Shown piece by piece: positions 46,829-55,257 of a DNA stretch of 64,000 bases; position 1 is the first letter of the stretch, and each line of letters opens with the position of its first letter. Under the pieces are notes generated by a model. It saw nothing but the letters and a program-made list of their open reading frames with translations, did no database searches and had not been told where the DNA came from. Origin of the DNA: Roseateles_B sp041913905. GTDB lineage: Bacteria > Pseudomonadota > Gammaproteobacteria > Burkholderiales > Burkholderiaceae_C. Both the position numbers and the translations under genes were made by a program. Where the stretch lies: NCBI GenBank assembly GCA_041913905.1, contig JAYSEK010000004.1, positions 102,342-166,341 on the forward strand. The letters run 5' to 3'.

Positions 46829-46973
46829 CGCGCGCGCCACAAGCAGCCCCGCGTCACGCAAGTCTTTACGGGCTTGGTGAAGCCCGGTTCCTACACTCCG
46901 CGCGCCCGAGTGGATCCCGTTGGGCGCGGGAGCCTCGCGTCACAAAACTACGCGCGCGAGACAAGGAGGAGCC

Positions 46974-49301
46974 ATGAACCGAAACCGAAACCGACACGCG
47001 GTCGCCGCGGCCTGCCTGGCCCTGCTGGGCATGCACCAGGCCCACGCCGACCTTCCCGACATGCCCTGGCCCAAGGCCTTGCGCGTGGAACATGCGCCAT
47101 TGCAGATCGATGGCCGGCTGGATGAAGCCATCTGGGCCCAGGCGCCCATCCATGACAGCTTCATCCAGCTGCACCCGCAGGACAAGAAGCCGGCCCGCTG
47201 GCGCACCACCGTGCAGGTGATCGCCGACAAGGATGCGCTGATCTTCGGCATCCGCTGCTACGACGAGCATCCGGACCTGATCCGCGCCCCTCTGGTCCGG
47301 CGCGACCAGGTCAAGCGCGACCAGGACCACATCGTCGTCTACCTGGACCCCATGGGTCAGCGCCGCACGGCCCAGTTCGTGCGCGTGGGCGTCAACGGCG
47401 TGGTGGCGGACGGCAGCATCGCCGCAGCCGATGACGTCGACGACTTCGCACCGGACTTCGACGTGCAGGCCGCCGCACATCGCCTGCCGGACGGCTACAG
47501 CATCGAGCTGCGCTGGCCGCTGTCGACCCTGCGCTATCCCTACCAGGGCGGCGCCGACTGGCGTCTGATGGTTGGTCGCAGCGTGCCGCGCGACGAGAAC
47601 GTCTTCCTGGTCTCGGCGCCGCTGACCCAGGATGCGCTGCACATCATCGCCGAGCTGCAACCCATCGAAGGCCTGGGCGACCTGGTGCAGACGGTGCGCG
47701 AACGCAGCTTCGTCGAACTGCGTCCCGAGCTGACCCTGCGCCGGCACGAGGAGCGCAGCGCCAGCACGCCACTGAGCCGGCAGAACGACGCCAACCTGGG
47801 GCTGGAGCTGAAATGGCGCCCGCGTGCCGACTGGGTGGTGGACGCCACGCTGAACCCCGACTTCTCCCAGGTCGAGCTGGACGTGCCCCAGCTCACCGGC
47901 AACACGCGCTATGCGCTGCAGCTCATCGAGAAGCGCCCCTTCTTCCTGGAAAGCCAGGACGTGACCGGCAAGGGTCAGCCGGATGAAAGCGGCCAGGCAC
48001 GCGGTCTCGCGGCTTTCTATTCGCGGGCCATCACTGATCCCAACTGGGGTCTGCGCGCCACCTGGCGGGGTGCGGAAGCCGAAGGTACCTTCCTCAGCCT
48101 GCGCGACAAGGGTGGCGGCAAGATCTTCCGCTCCAATGCCTACGAGACCCAGGAGCGCCTGCCGCTGAACCTCAGCTCCCAGGCCACCTTTGGCCGCCTG
48201 CACCGGCAGTTCGAGCAATGGGGCGCCGCGGGCCTGGTGTCCATTCGCGACTATGGCCTGGGCCGCCACAACTGGGTGCTGGGCAGCGACTTCCACGCCA
48301 ATCTCAGCGAGCAGACCAGCATGCGCGGCCACGTGCTGCTGTCCAGCACGACGCTGGGCTTCGACGACCACGACCAGCCGCTGCGCCAGAGCGCGCAAAA
48401 CGGCAGCTATGTCTGGATCGAGGGCCGCCACCGCAGCGAGGACTGGGCCAACTCCGTGCACCTGGAGCGCCTGAGCCCACGCTTTGCCAACGACAACGGC
48501 TTCGTCAACCAGACCGGCATCCAGCGCATCACGGCCCAGCTGAACCGGCGCATGGGCAGCCAGACGCTGAGCCTGCCCGGCACCTCGCTGAGCTGGCCGG
48601 CCTACGAGTTCGAGTGGCAGCTCAAGCTGGCCCAGACCAGCACCCTGCGCGACCCCGCATTCGACGTGCCTTCCGGCCAGGTGCCGGAGCGCCGCGTGCA
48701 GCCCGGCGTCTGGTTCACCTCGGCCCGCAAGTTCGAGTTCTGGGCGCATGTGGGGCTGGACGCCCAGCGGGCCAAGGCCAGCGGCGCGCTGCACCAGCCG
48801 CGGACCCTCAACCTGGGCTTCATCCTGAACCCATCGTCCTGGTTCAGCCTGTTCAGTATCGACTACGAATTCGGCCGCCGCCTCGATGTGGAAGCAGACC
48901 GCCTGGGCCGCGGCCAGACTCTGTCCATGGACGCCAATTTCCGCTTCAACCTGCCCGCGCACATGGCGCTGGAATGGAACCAGCACCTGGGCTGGTCTGA
49001 CGTGCGCGGCCCTCAGCACCAGCGCTCGCTGCAGGAATGGCTGGGCCAATCGCTGGCCGTGCTGCACTTCAGCGCCCAGGACTCCCTGCGCCTGATCCTG
49101 CAGCAGCGCGGTCTGAGCCGCGTGCCGGACGGGGTGCTGGAAGAGGATCGGCGCCACGCCACCACGCAGTCCCTGGTCTACCAGCATCGCCAGGGGCTGG
49201 GCAGCGCCTTCAGCCTGGGCTACACGCACACGCGGCGCCAGCCCGGCGAGGCGGCGCAGAAGGAATGGTTCGCCAAGTACAGCACCGTCTTCGGGCGCTG
49301 A
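46974..49301 (+). CDS. DUF5916 outer-membrane-like protein with CBM9-like N-terminus
   Basis: A 775-residue exported protein. The signal peptide is MNRNRNRHAVAAACLALLGMHQAHA. About 40-230 resembles the carbohydrate-binding module family 9 fold (RVEHAPLQIDGRLDEAIWAQA; YSIELRWPLSTLRYP). The rest has the alternating pattern of an outer-membrane beta-barrel with DATLNPDFSQVELDVPQLTGNTR and LIEKRPFFLE, the core of DUF5916, and ends in a terminal Phe-Gly-Arg. The role is unknown; sugar or metal-complex uptake has been suggested for relatives. AAGGAGG precedes the ATG at 46974. Confidence 0.88.
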   Translation: MNRNRNRHAVAAACLALLGMHQAHADLPDMPWPKALRVEHAPLQIDGRLDEAIWAQAPIHDSFIQLHPQDKKPARWRTTVQVIADKDALIFGIRCYDEHPDLIRAPLVRRDQVKRDQDHIVVYLDPMGQRRTAQFVRVGVNGVVADGSIAAADDVDDFAPDFDVQAAAHRLPDGYSIELRWPLSTLRYPYQGGADWRLMVGRSVPRDENVFLVSAPLTQDALHIIAELQPIEGLGDLVQTVRERSFVELRPELTLRRHEERSASTPLSRQNDANLGLELKWRPRADWVVDATLNPDFSQVELDVPQLTGNTRYALQLIEKRPFFLESQDVTGKGQPDESGQARGLAAFYSRAITDPNWGLRATWRGAEAEGTFLSLRDKGGGKIFRSNAYETQERLPLNLSSQATFGRLHRQFEQWGAAGLVSIRDYGLGRHNWVLGSDFHANLSEQTSMRGHVLLSSTTLGFDDHDQPLRQSAQNGSYVWIEGRHRSEDWANSVHLERLSPRFANDNGFVNQTGIQRITAQLNRRMGSQTLSLPGTSLSWPAYEFEWQLKLAQTSTLRDPAFDVPSGQVPERRVQPGVWFTSARKFEFWAHVGLDAQRAKASGALHQPRTLNLGFILNPSSWFSLFSIDYEFGRRLDVEADRLGRGQTLSMDANFRFNLPAHMALEWNQHLGWSDVRGPQHQRSLQEWLGQSLAVLHFSAQDSLRLILQQRGLSRVPDGVLEEDRRHATTQSLVYQHRQGLGSAFSLGYTHTRRQPGEAAQKEWFAKYSTVFGR

Positions 49302-49320
49302 GACTCAGGGCGCCGGAAAC

Positions 49321-49352
49321 AAAAAAAGCACCCTCGACGAGGGTGCTTTTTT
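49321..49352. terminator. Bidirectional terminator between convergent genes
   Basis: GCACCCTCG-A-CGAGGGTGC (49328-49346) with an A-run on the left and a T-run on the right, so it works for both the DUF5916 gene (+) and the RNA-binding protein gene (-). Confidence 0.93.
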
Positions 49353-49396
49353 CTTGCTGATTGCAGCGGGCTGAACCAGGTTCAGCCCAGGCAGGA

Positions 49397-49855
49397 TCAG
49401 TAGCCGCCCGAACGGCCACCGCCGTAGCCGCCGCCACCGGAACGGCCACCGCCGTAACCACCGCCGCCGCCACCGCCGTAGCCGCCGCCACCGGAACGGC
49501 CACCGCCGTAACCGCCGCCGCCGCCACCAAAGCCGCCACCGCCGGAGCGGCCGCCGCCAAAGCCACCGCGGCCACCGCCGCCGCCGCCGAAGCCGCCCGG
49601 ACGCTCTTCACGGGGACGGGCTTCGTTCACGACCACAGCGCGGCCTTCCAGCGCAGCACCGTTCATGCCATTGATGGCGGATTGCGCTTCGGCGTCCGAA
49701 CCCATCTCCACAAAGCCGAAGCCCTTGGAGCGGCCGGTTTCGCGGTCCATCATGACCTTGGCCGAAGTGACCGTACCGAATTGCGAGAACGCTTCGAGCA
49801 GCGATTCGTCGCGGACGCTATAGGCCAGATTGCCTACGTAAAGCTTGTTTCCCAT
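49397..49855 (-). CDS. Glycine-rich RRM RNA-binding protein
   Basis: A 152-residue protein with one RRM (about 1-80): RNP2 KLYVGNLA and RNP1 KGFGFVEM, then a glycine-rich tail of repeated GGYGGGRSGG and GGGGFGG units (about 90-152). It resembles the cold-inducible RNA-binding proteins of proteobacteria, which act as RNA chaperones and appear under cold shock or stress. The tail is encoded by near-identical DNA repeats between 49400 and 49560, prone to length change. A leader of about 140 nt may precede it. Confidence 0.94.
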   Translation of the reverse strand: MGNKLYVGNLAYSVRDESLLEAFSQFGTVTSAKVMMDRETGRSKGFGFVEMGSDAEAQSAINGMNGAALEGRAVVVNEARPREERPGGFGGGGGGRGGFGGGRSGGGGFGGGGGGYGGGRSGGGGYGGGGGGGYGGGRSGGGGYGGGRSGGY

Positions 49856-49992
49856 GGGGAAGCCCTTTCAATACCAAATAACCATGTGGAGCTTCAACCC
49901 ATCGTGAACCATTCAACCGAAGGCGCTGCATCCAGACACAGGTTGCCGATTATGGGCGGAGCTTTTCTGGCGGCGCAAAGCACCCTCTGCGG

Positions 49993-50029
49993 ACTGTTGT
50001 TTTTAGACGCCGCAAGAAAACCAGTACAA
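49993..50029 (-). promoter_or_regulatory. Candidate promoter with long leader for the RRM protein
   Basis: On the minus strand TTGTAC (50024-50029) and TAAAAA (50000-50005) are separated by 18 bp, giving a start near 49993 and a leader of about 138 nt. Long leaders are common for cold-responsive RNA-binding proteins. The match to consensus is moderate. Confidence 0.35.
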
Positions 50030-50093
50030 ACCCGCATTTGGGCGCATTTCGACACGCTTCGCGGCGTTCGGCTAGGGTAATCGAGCAATTCCC

Positions 50094-51074
50094 ATGGCAG
50101 CCGTGGAGAGAAATGCCGGCCTCGCTAAGATGCGGCCGAACAATGGCCAAGCCGTGATTTCCAAGCTCACCCCCCACACCCTCGCACGACTCCTGTCCAG
50201 CCTGGACGCCGCACGCAATGGAGCGGCTTTTCGCGCCCTGCTGGCCTCTTTCTGCCTTGCTGGACTGATGCTGGGCGCTGCCGAGGCCGCACTGGCCCGC
50301 GAGCAGGGCTGGAGCGGTACCCTGTGGGGCCTTGGGGCGCTTGCCGTCGTCTTTCTGGGGGTCAATGCCACCGGCCTTTTGCTGATGGACCAGGCCCGTG
50401 GGCAAGCCGTCAGGGAGCTGCGCGACGCCGCCTATGACAGTCTTCGTATTGCTCCGCGCGTGCTCTTGTGCTTGGCCGCAATGCTGGCCACGGCGGGCCT
50501 GTTGAGCGCCTTGATGCTCGGCCTGCTGAGCCTCTCGCGGCTGCCCCAGTTGGGCCCGTTGCTCCTCAGTGCCCTGGTTCCCTTGGGCGTCGGCCTGTTC
50601 GGCGGCATGCTGCTGGCGCTCCTGGTGATGGTGGGCCCCCTCACCGGCCCCTCCATCTGGGCCGGCCTGCCGCCGCGCCGCGCCCTGCGCAAGCTGGCCG
50701 GACTGCTGCGCTGGCGCCTGCTGGACACCGCCGTGCTGATGGTGGGCGTGCTCGCGATCTCGGGCCTGGTGAGCGCCTGCATCAGCGTGGTCGTCGTCGG
50801 CGGTGGGCAGGCCATGGCCTGGCTGGTGCCCTGGGCCGCCGGCATCGAGATGCCTCCGCAGCAGCTGATGGCCGGGCTGTTCGGGCGGGGTCTGCGCAGC
50901 CTGGGCGCGGCGGGCACGCCCATCAACACCAGCGCCGCCGGGCTGGCAGTTCAGACCGGCGGCGGCGTGGTTTTCGCGCTGGCCCTGGTGCTGCCGGCCC
51001 TGTTCTACCTGCGCGGTTGCTGCGCCGTGTGGCTGGCGCTGACCGAGCCTGCGGCCGAGGAAGCGCAGCTGTGA
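50094..51074 (+). CDS. Multi-pass membrane protein, function unknown
   Basis: A 326-residue protein with about six hydrophobic helices, for example FCLAGLMLGAAEAAL, GALAVVFLGVNATGLLL, VLLCLAAMLATAGLLSALMLGLLSL and LLLSALVPLGVGLFGGMLLALLVMV. No family was recognised. A starting ATG at 50094 or the internal ATG near 50130 is possible. It overlaps the next gene by GTGA, so it may work with that metal-receptor-like protein, but no ABC transporter gene is present. Confidence 0.75.
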   Translation: MAAVERNAGLAKMRPNNGQAVISKLTPHTLARLLSSLDAARNGAAFRALLASFCLAGLMLGAAEAALAREQGWSGTLWGLGALAVVFLGVNATGLLLMDQARGQAVRELRDAAYDSLRIAPRVLLCLAAMLATAGLLSALMLGLLSLSRLPQLGPLLLSALVPLGVGLFGGMLLALLVMVGPLTGPSIWAGLPPRRALRKLAGLLRWRLLDTAVLMVGVLAISGLVSACISVVVVGGGQAMAWLVPWAAGIEMPPQQLMAGLFGRGLRSLGAAGTPINTSAAGLAVQTGGGVVFALALVLPALFYLRGCCAVWLALTEPAAEEAQL

Positions 51075-51865
51075 ACGGCACAACTGCCCCCCGCATCGCG
51101 TCGCTGGTGCCTTCGATCACCGAGTTGCTGATCGCGCTGGGGCTGCGCCCCTGGATGGTGGCCCGCACCGGCTTTTGCATCCACCCGGCCGATGAGGTGG
51201 CCGACATCCCCAAGGTGGGCGGCACCAAGGATGTCAACCTCGAAAAACTGCGCCGCCTGGCCCCCAGCCATGTGATCGTCAACGTGGACGAGAACCGGGC
51301 CGACACGGCAGAAGCGCTGCGCGCGTTCGTGCCCGAACTCATCGTGACCCATCCGCAGGCGCCGCAGGACAACTCGGCACTCATCGCGCAGATGCAGGCG
51401 CATTTCGGCCACCTTCCCGGCGTGACGGCACGCGCGCAGGCGCTGCAGCTCAGCCTGGCCCAGGCCCTTCAAGCCGCACGAGGCAAGACCTGGCCCCCGC
51501 AGCGCGTGCTCTACCTGATCTGGAAGGATCCCTGGATGAGCGTGGCGCGCGACACCTACATCTCCCGCATGCTGGCCGAGGTGGGCTGGCAGAGCTGGCC
51601 CGAGGTCTTCGGCGGAGACGCCGGGGCCGCGCGCTATCCGGTGATCCAGGGCGACGAACCCTGGCTGCTGGACATCGACGAGCTGCTGCTGAGTTCCGAG
51701 CCCTACCGCTTCGACGAAAGCCACCTCGCGGCCGCGCAGGCCCTGTGCCCGCGGGCCCGGGTGCACCTGGTCGACGGCGAACTGCTCAGCTGGTACGGCC
51801 CACGCGCCGCTGCCGGCCTTCACTACCTGATGGAGTTGCGTGCATGGACATCGTCAAGCCCCTGA
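51071..51865 (+). CDS. Cobalamin/metal-binding receptor-like protein (BtuF family, no signal peptide)
   Basis: A 264-residue helical-backbone metal-receptor protein. The N-terminal part has RIASLVPSITELLIALGL and VARTGFCIHP, then VGGTKDVNLEKLRRLAPSHVIVNVDEN. These are BtuF/FhuD-like features, typical of Fe or cobalamin-binding proteins. No signal peptide or lipobox is seen with the GTG at 51071, so it would stay in the cytoplasm; such forms are known and of unclear role. It overlaps the upstream membrane gene by 4 bp and the downstream marC-like gene by 22 bp. Confidence 0.82.
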   Translation: MNGTTAPRIASLVPSITELLIALGLRPWMVARTGFCIHPADEVADIPKVGGTKDVNLEKLRRLAPSHVIVNVDENRADTAEALRAFVPELIVTHPQAPQDNSALIAQMQAHFGHLPGVTARAQALQLSLAQALQAARGKTWPPQRVLYLIWKDPWMSVARDTYISRMLAEVGWQSWPEVFGGDAGAARYPVIQGDEPWLLDIDELLLSSEPYRFDESHLAAAQALCPRARVHLVDGELLSWYGPRAAAGLHYLMELRAWTSSSP

Positions 51866-52485
51866 TCGCTCTGCTGGCCATCGTCAACCCGATCGGCGTG
51901 GTGCCCTTCTTCATCCACTTCGCCCAGGACCTCAGCGCCGAGCAGCGGCGCCACACGGTGCGCGTCAGCTCGATCACGGCCTTTCTGGTGATCTCCATCA
52001 GCGCGCTGGCCGGGCTCAAGGTGCTGGACTTCTTCAACATCTCGCTCGCGAGCTTCCAGGTGGGTGGCGGCGTGCTGCTGCTGATCAGCGCGCTGCAGAT
52101 GCTCAACGCCCGCCCCGCCGAGAGCCGCCCCGAAGACCTCAGCGAAGGCCAGGCCAAGCTCAACAGCGGCGCCAGCATCGCCGTCGTCCCGCTGACCATC
52201 CCGCTGCTGACCGGCCCCGCCACCATCTCCACCATGGTGATCTACGCCGACAAGACGCGCCACTGGTGGGAGCTGGGCGTGCTGGTGGGCTACGGCGTGG
52301 TGGTGGGCCTGGTGACCTACCTCGTGTTCTCCGCGTCCGGCCGCATCGCCAAGGCCCTGGGGCAGACCGGCATCAACATCATGACCCGGCTGATGGGCCT
52401 GATCCTTGCCGCGCTGGCCGTGGAGCTGCTGCAGGATGGCCTGGTCAAGCTGTTTCCGGTGCTGGCCTCGCACCTGGCCAACTGA
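51844..52485 (+). CDS. MarC-family membrane protein
   Basis: A 213-residue MarC/YhgN-type protein with about six membrane helices. The start KPLIALLAIVNPIGVVPFFIHFAQD and the central VVPLTIPLLTGPATISTMVIYAD are family signatures. Function in the family is not established, despite the name. The start codon (ATG 51844) lies 22 bp inside the preceding gene, so it is translationally coupled. The nitronate monooxygenase gene follows after 11 bp. Confidence 0.93.
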   Translation: MDIVKPLIALLAIVNPIGVVPFFIHFAQDLSAEQRRHTVRVSSITAFLVISISALAGLKVLDFFNISLASFQVGGGVLLLISALQMLNARPAESRPEDLSEGQAKLNSGASIAVVPLTIPLLTGPATISTMVIYADKTRHWWELGVLVGYGVVVGLVTYLVFSASGRIAKALGQTGINIMTRLMGLILAALAVELLQDGLVKLFPVLASHLAN

Positions 52486-52496
52486 AGGAGTGCGCG

Positions 52497-53531
52497 ATGA
52501 AGAGCTTCCTGCAGAGATTGGGCATCCCCACGCCGGTGCTGATGGCGCCGATGGCGGGCGAGGCCGCGAGCGCAGCGCTGGTCGCCGCCGTCAGCGAGGC
52601 GGGCGGCCTGGGCCACCTGGGTGCGGCCTACCTCAGCCCGGCGCGCATCCGGACCGTGGTGGCCGAGATCCGGGAGCGCACCCGCAAGCCCTTCGGCATC
52701 AACCTGTTCTGTCCGCAGGCCTGGCGGGCCGATGCCGCACTGGTCGAGGCCTATCGCCAGCGCCTGGCCCCGCACGCAGCAGCGCTGGGGTTGGCGGTGC
52801 CCGAGGTTCCGGCCGCCTGCGAAGAGGACTTCGAGGCGCAGCTGGCCGTGGTGCGCGAGCTGCAGCCCGCCGTCGTGAGCTTTGCCCTTGGCGATCCGGG
52901 GCCCGCGCTCGTCCAGGCCCTGCGGGATGAAGGCCGCATCGTGCTGGGCACCGCCACGCAGGTGAGCGAAGCCCTGCAGCTGCAGGACAGCGGCGTGCAC
53001 GCCGTCATCGCACAAGGCTTTGAGGCCGGCGGCCACCGCGGCGGCTTCCATGGCCGCCGCGAGGGCGCGCTGATCGGCACGATGGCGCTGGTGCCGCAGC
53101 TGGTGGATGCCCTGTATGTGCCCGTCATCGCCGCGGGCGGCATTGCGGACGCCCGCAGCATGGCCGCCGCCCGCGCCCTGGGCGCCACGGCGGCCGCCGT
53201 GGGCACGGCCTTCCTGCTGGTCGAGGAATGTCCACTCTCCCCCGCCTACCGCGAAGCGCTGATGCAGGCGCGCGACGCCGACTCCACCCTCACCCGCGCC
53301 TTCTCCGGCCGCGAGGCCCGAGGCCTGGCCAATGCCTTCACCCGCGACATGGCCGACGCACCGCTGCCGGACTTCCCCATCCCCAATGCGCTGACCCGCC
53401 CCCTGCGCCAAGCCGCCGCGGCCCAGGGGCGGGCCGATTTCATGAGCCTCTGGGCCGGACAGGCCCTGCCACTGGTCCGACCCAAGCCCGCGGCCCAGCT
53501 GGTGCATGAGCTGGCCGCTGGCTGGGCTTGA
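52497..53531 (+). CDS. Nitronate monooxygenase-like FMN enzyme
   Basis: A 344-residue (beta/alpha)8-barrel flavoprotein of the NMO/2-nitropropane dioxygenase family: FLQRLGIPTPVLMAPMAGEAASAALVAAVSEAGGLGHLGAAYL at the start, QGFEAGGHRGGF with the catalytic-type His, and PVIAAGGIADARSMAAA with GATAAAVGTAFLL for FMN phosphate. It oxidises alkyl nitronates, protecting against nitro toxins. It lies between marC and a GMC oxidoreductase (21 bp later), probably in one operon. Confidence 0.92.
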   Translation: MKSFLQRLGIPTPVLMAPMAGEAASAALVAAVSEAGGLGHLGAAYLSPARIRTVVAEIRERTRKPFGINLFCPQAWRADAALVEAYRQRLAPHAAALGLAVPEVPAACEEDFEAQLAVVRELQPAVVSFALGDPGPALVQALRDEGRIVLGTATQVSEALQLQDSGVHAVIAQGFEAGGHRGGFHGRREGALIGTMALVPQLVDALYVPVIAAGGIADARSMAAARALGATAAAVGTAFLLVEECPLSPAYREALMQARDADSTLTRAFSGREARGLANAFTRDMADAPLPDFPIPNALTRPLRQAAAAQGRADFMSLWAGQALPLVRPKPAAQLVHELAAGWA

Positions 53532-53552
53532 CCCTGTGGAGGACTTGAGCCC

Positions 53553-55205
53553 ATGGAATTCGACACCATCGTCGTCGGTGCCGGCACCGCCGGCTGCCTG
53601 CTGGCCAACCGGCTGAGCGCCGACCCCGGCCGGCGCGTGCTGCTGCTGGAGGCCGGCGGCAGGGACGACTATCACTGGATCCACATCCCCGTCGGCTATC
53701 TGTACTGCATCGGCAACCCGCGCACCGACTGGCTCTACCGCACCGAGGTCGAGCCCGGCCTCAACGGCCGCCAGCTGCGCTACCCGCGCGGCAAGGTGCT
53801 CGGCGGCAGCTCCAGCATCAACGGCATGATCTACATGCGCGGCCAGTCCCGCGACTACGAGCACTGGGCCGCCCTCACCGGCGAGGACGCCTGGTCATGG
53901 GGTCAGGTCTTGCCTCTGTTCAAGCAGCATGAGGACCACTGGCGGCTGGACAACGCCGACGCCGTCGACGAAGCCTTCCGCGCCCTGCATGGCCATCGCG
54001 GTGAGTGGCGGGTGGAGAAACAGCGCCTGCGCTGGGACATCCTGGACGCCTTTGCCTCTGCGGCCGTGCAGGCCGGCATTCCTCACACCGCGGATTTCAA
54101 CGGCGGCAACAACGAGGGCGTGGGCTACTTCGAGGTCAACCAGCGCGGCGGCCTGCGCTGGAACGCCGCCAAGGCCTTCCTGCGCCCCACCTGCCTGGGC
54201 CGCCCCAACTTCGAGCTGTGGACCGGTGCCACGGTGCAGCGGCTGAGCCTGGCCCGCGATGACTCAGGCGCCCTGCGCTGCGAGGGCGCCACGGTGCTCA
54301 CGCCGCACGGCCTGGAGCAGGTGCGGCTGGCGCCGGGCGGCGAGCTGGTGCTGGCGGCCGGCGCCATCGGCTCGCCGCAGATCCTGCAGTGTTCGGGGCT
54401 GGGGCCGGCAGCGCTGCTGCAGTCCCTGGGGATTGCCGTGCAGCGGGATCTGCCCGGCGTCGGCCAGAACCTGCAGGACCACCTGCAGATCCGTGCCGTC
54501 TACGCCGTCGAGGGCACGCGCACGCTCAACACCCAGGCCGCAAGCTGGTGGGGCAAGCTGGGCATCGGCCTGCAGTACCTGCTCTCGCGCAGCGGCCCCA
54601 TGAGCATGGCGCCCTCGCAGCTGGGCGCCTTCACGCGCTCCTCGCCCTCCCTGCGCTGGCCGGACCTGGAGTACCACGTGCAGCCGCTCTCCCTGGAAGC
54701 CTTCGGCGAGCCCCTGCACCGCTTCAACGCCTTCACCGCCAGCGTCTGCAACCTGAATCCCGGCAGCCGCGGCAGCGTCAGCATCCGCAGCAGCGACCCG
54801 GGCGAAGCGCCCAGCATCGCCCCCAACTACCTCAGCACCGAGGACGATCGCCGCATCGCCGCACAAAGCCTGCGCCTGACGCGGCACATCGTGGCCCAGC
54901 CCGCGCTCGCGCCCTTCCAGCCGCGCGAGGTGAAGCCGGGGCCCGCGTATGAGAGCGACGAGGAACTCGCCCGGCTGGCCGGCGACATCGCCACCACCAT
55001 CTTCCACCCCGTGGGCACCTGCAAGATGGGTCGCAGCAACGATCCCATGGCCGTGACCGATCCGCAGGGTCGCGTGCGCGGCGTCGCGGGCCTGCGCGTG
55101 GCCGACGCCAGCCTGATGCCAACCATCACCAGCGGCAACACCAATGCGCCCACGCTGATGATCGCGGAGCGCATCGCCAGCTGGATGCTGCAGCAGCGCG
55201 CATGA
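53553..55205 (+). CDS. GMC-family FAD oxidoreductase (choline/alcohol dehydrogenase-like)
   Basis: A 550-residue GMC oxidoreductase. FAD-binding GAGTAG (9-14) with LLLEAGG, the GMC signatures YPRGKVLGGSSSINGMIYMRG (about 74-94) and AAGAIGSPQILQCSGLG (about 269-285), and the catalytic His/Asn region IFHPVGTCKMG with SGNTNAPTLMIAER. It oxidises an alcohol using FAD; the substrate could be an aliphatic or aromatic alcohol rather than choline. The gene carries a copy of the dispersed GGGGTCAGGTCTTGC motif. It is the last gene of the run starting at 50094. Confidence 0.94.
   Translation: MEFDTIVVGAGTAGCLLANRLSADPGRRVLLLEAGGRDDYHWIHIPVGYLYCIGNPRTDWLYRTEVEPGLNGRQLRYPRGKVLGGSSSINGMIYMRGQSRDYEHWAALTGEDAWSWGQVLPLFKQHEDHWRLDNADAVDEAFRALHGHRGEWRVEKQRLRWDILDAFASAAVQAGIPHTADFNGGNNEGVGYFEVNQRGGLRWNAAKAFLRPTCLGRPNFELWTGATVQRLSLARDDSGALRCEGATVLTPHGLEQVRLAPGGELVLAAGAIGSPQILQCSGLGPAALLQSLGIAVQRDLPGVGQNLQDHLQIRAVYAVEGTRTLNTQAASWWGKLGIGLQYLLSRSGPMSMAPSQLGAFTRSSPSLRWPDLEYHVQPLSLEAFGEPLHRFNAFTASVCNLNPGSRGSVSIRSSDPGEAPSIAPNYLSTEDDRRIAAQSLRLTRHIVAQPALAPFQPREVKPGPAYESDEELARLAGDIATTIFHPVGTCKMGRSNDPMAVTDPQGRVRGVAGLRVADASLMPTITSGNTNAPTLMIAERIASWMLQQRA
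53899..53913 (+). repeat. Dispersed motif GGGGTCAGGTCTTGC (in the GMC gene)
   Basis: Read in frame as -WGQVLP-, in a segment (AWSWGQVLPLFK) conserved in GMC enzymes, so here the motif fits codons that selection maintains. Confidence 0.7.
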
Positions 55206-55208
55206 AGA

Positions 55209-55230
55209 AGGCCCGCCGAAGCGGGCCCTT
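55209..55230. terminator. Terminator between the convergent GMC and aminopeptidase genes
   Basis: GGCCCGC-CGAA-GCGGGCC hairpin with weak T-rich flanks on both sides; probably serves both genes. Confidence 0.7.
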
Positions 55231-55257
55231 GTCGTCAGGCGTGGCTCGGTGCCGGGC

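Noticed and set aside
49397..49560. Possible CRISPR-like repeats
   Set aside because: The repeats are glycine codons of the RRM protein tail, with no unique spacers.
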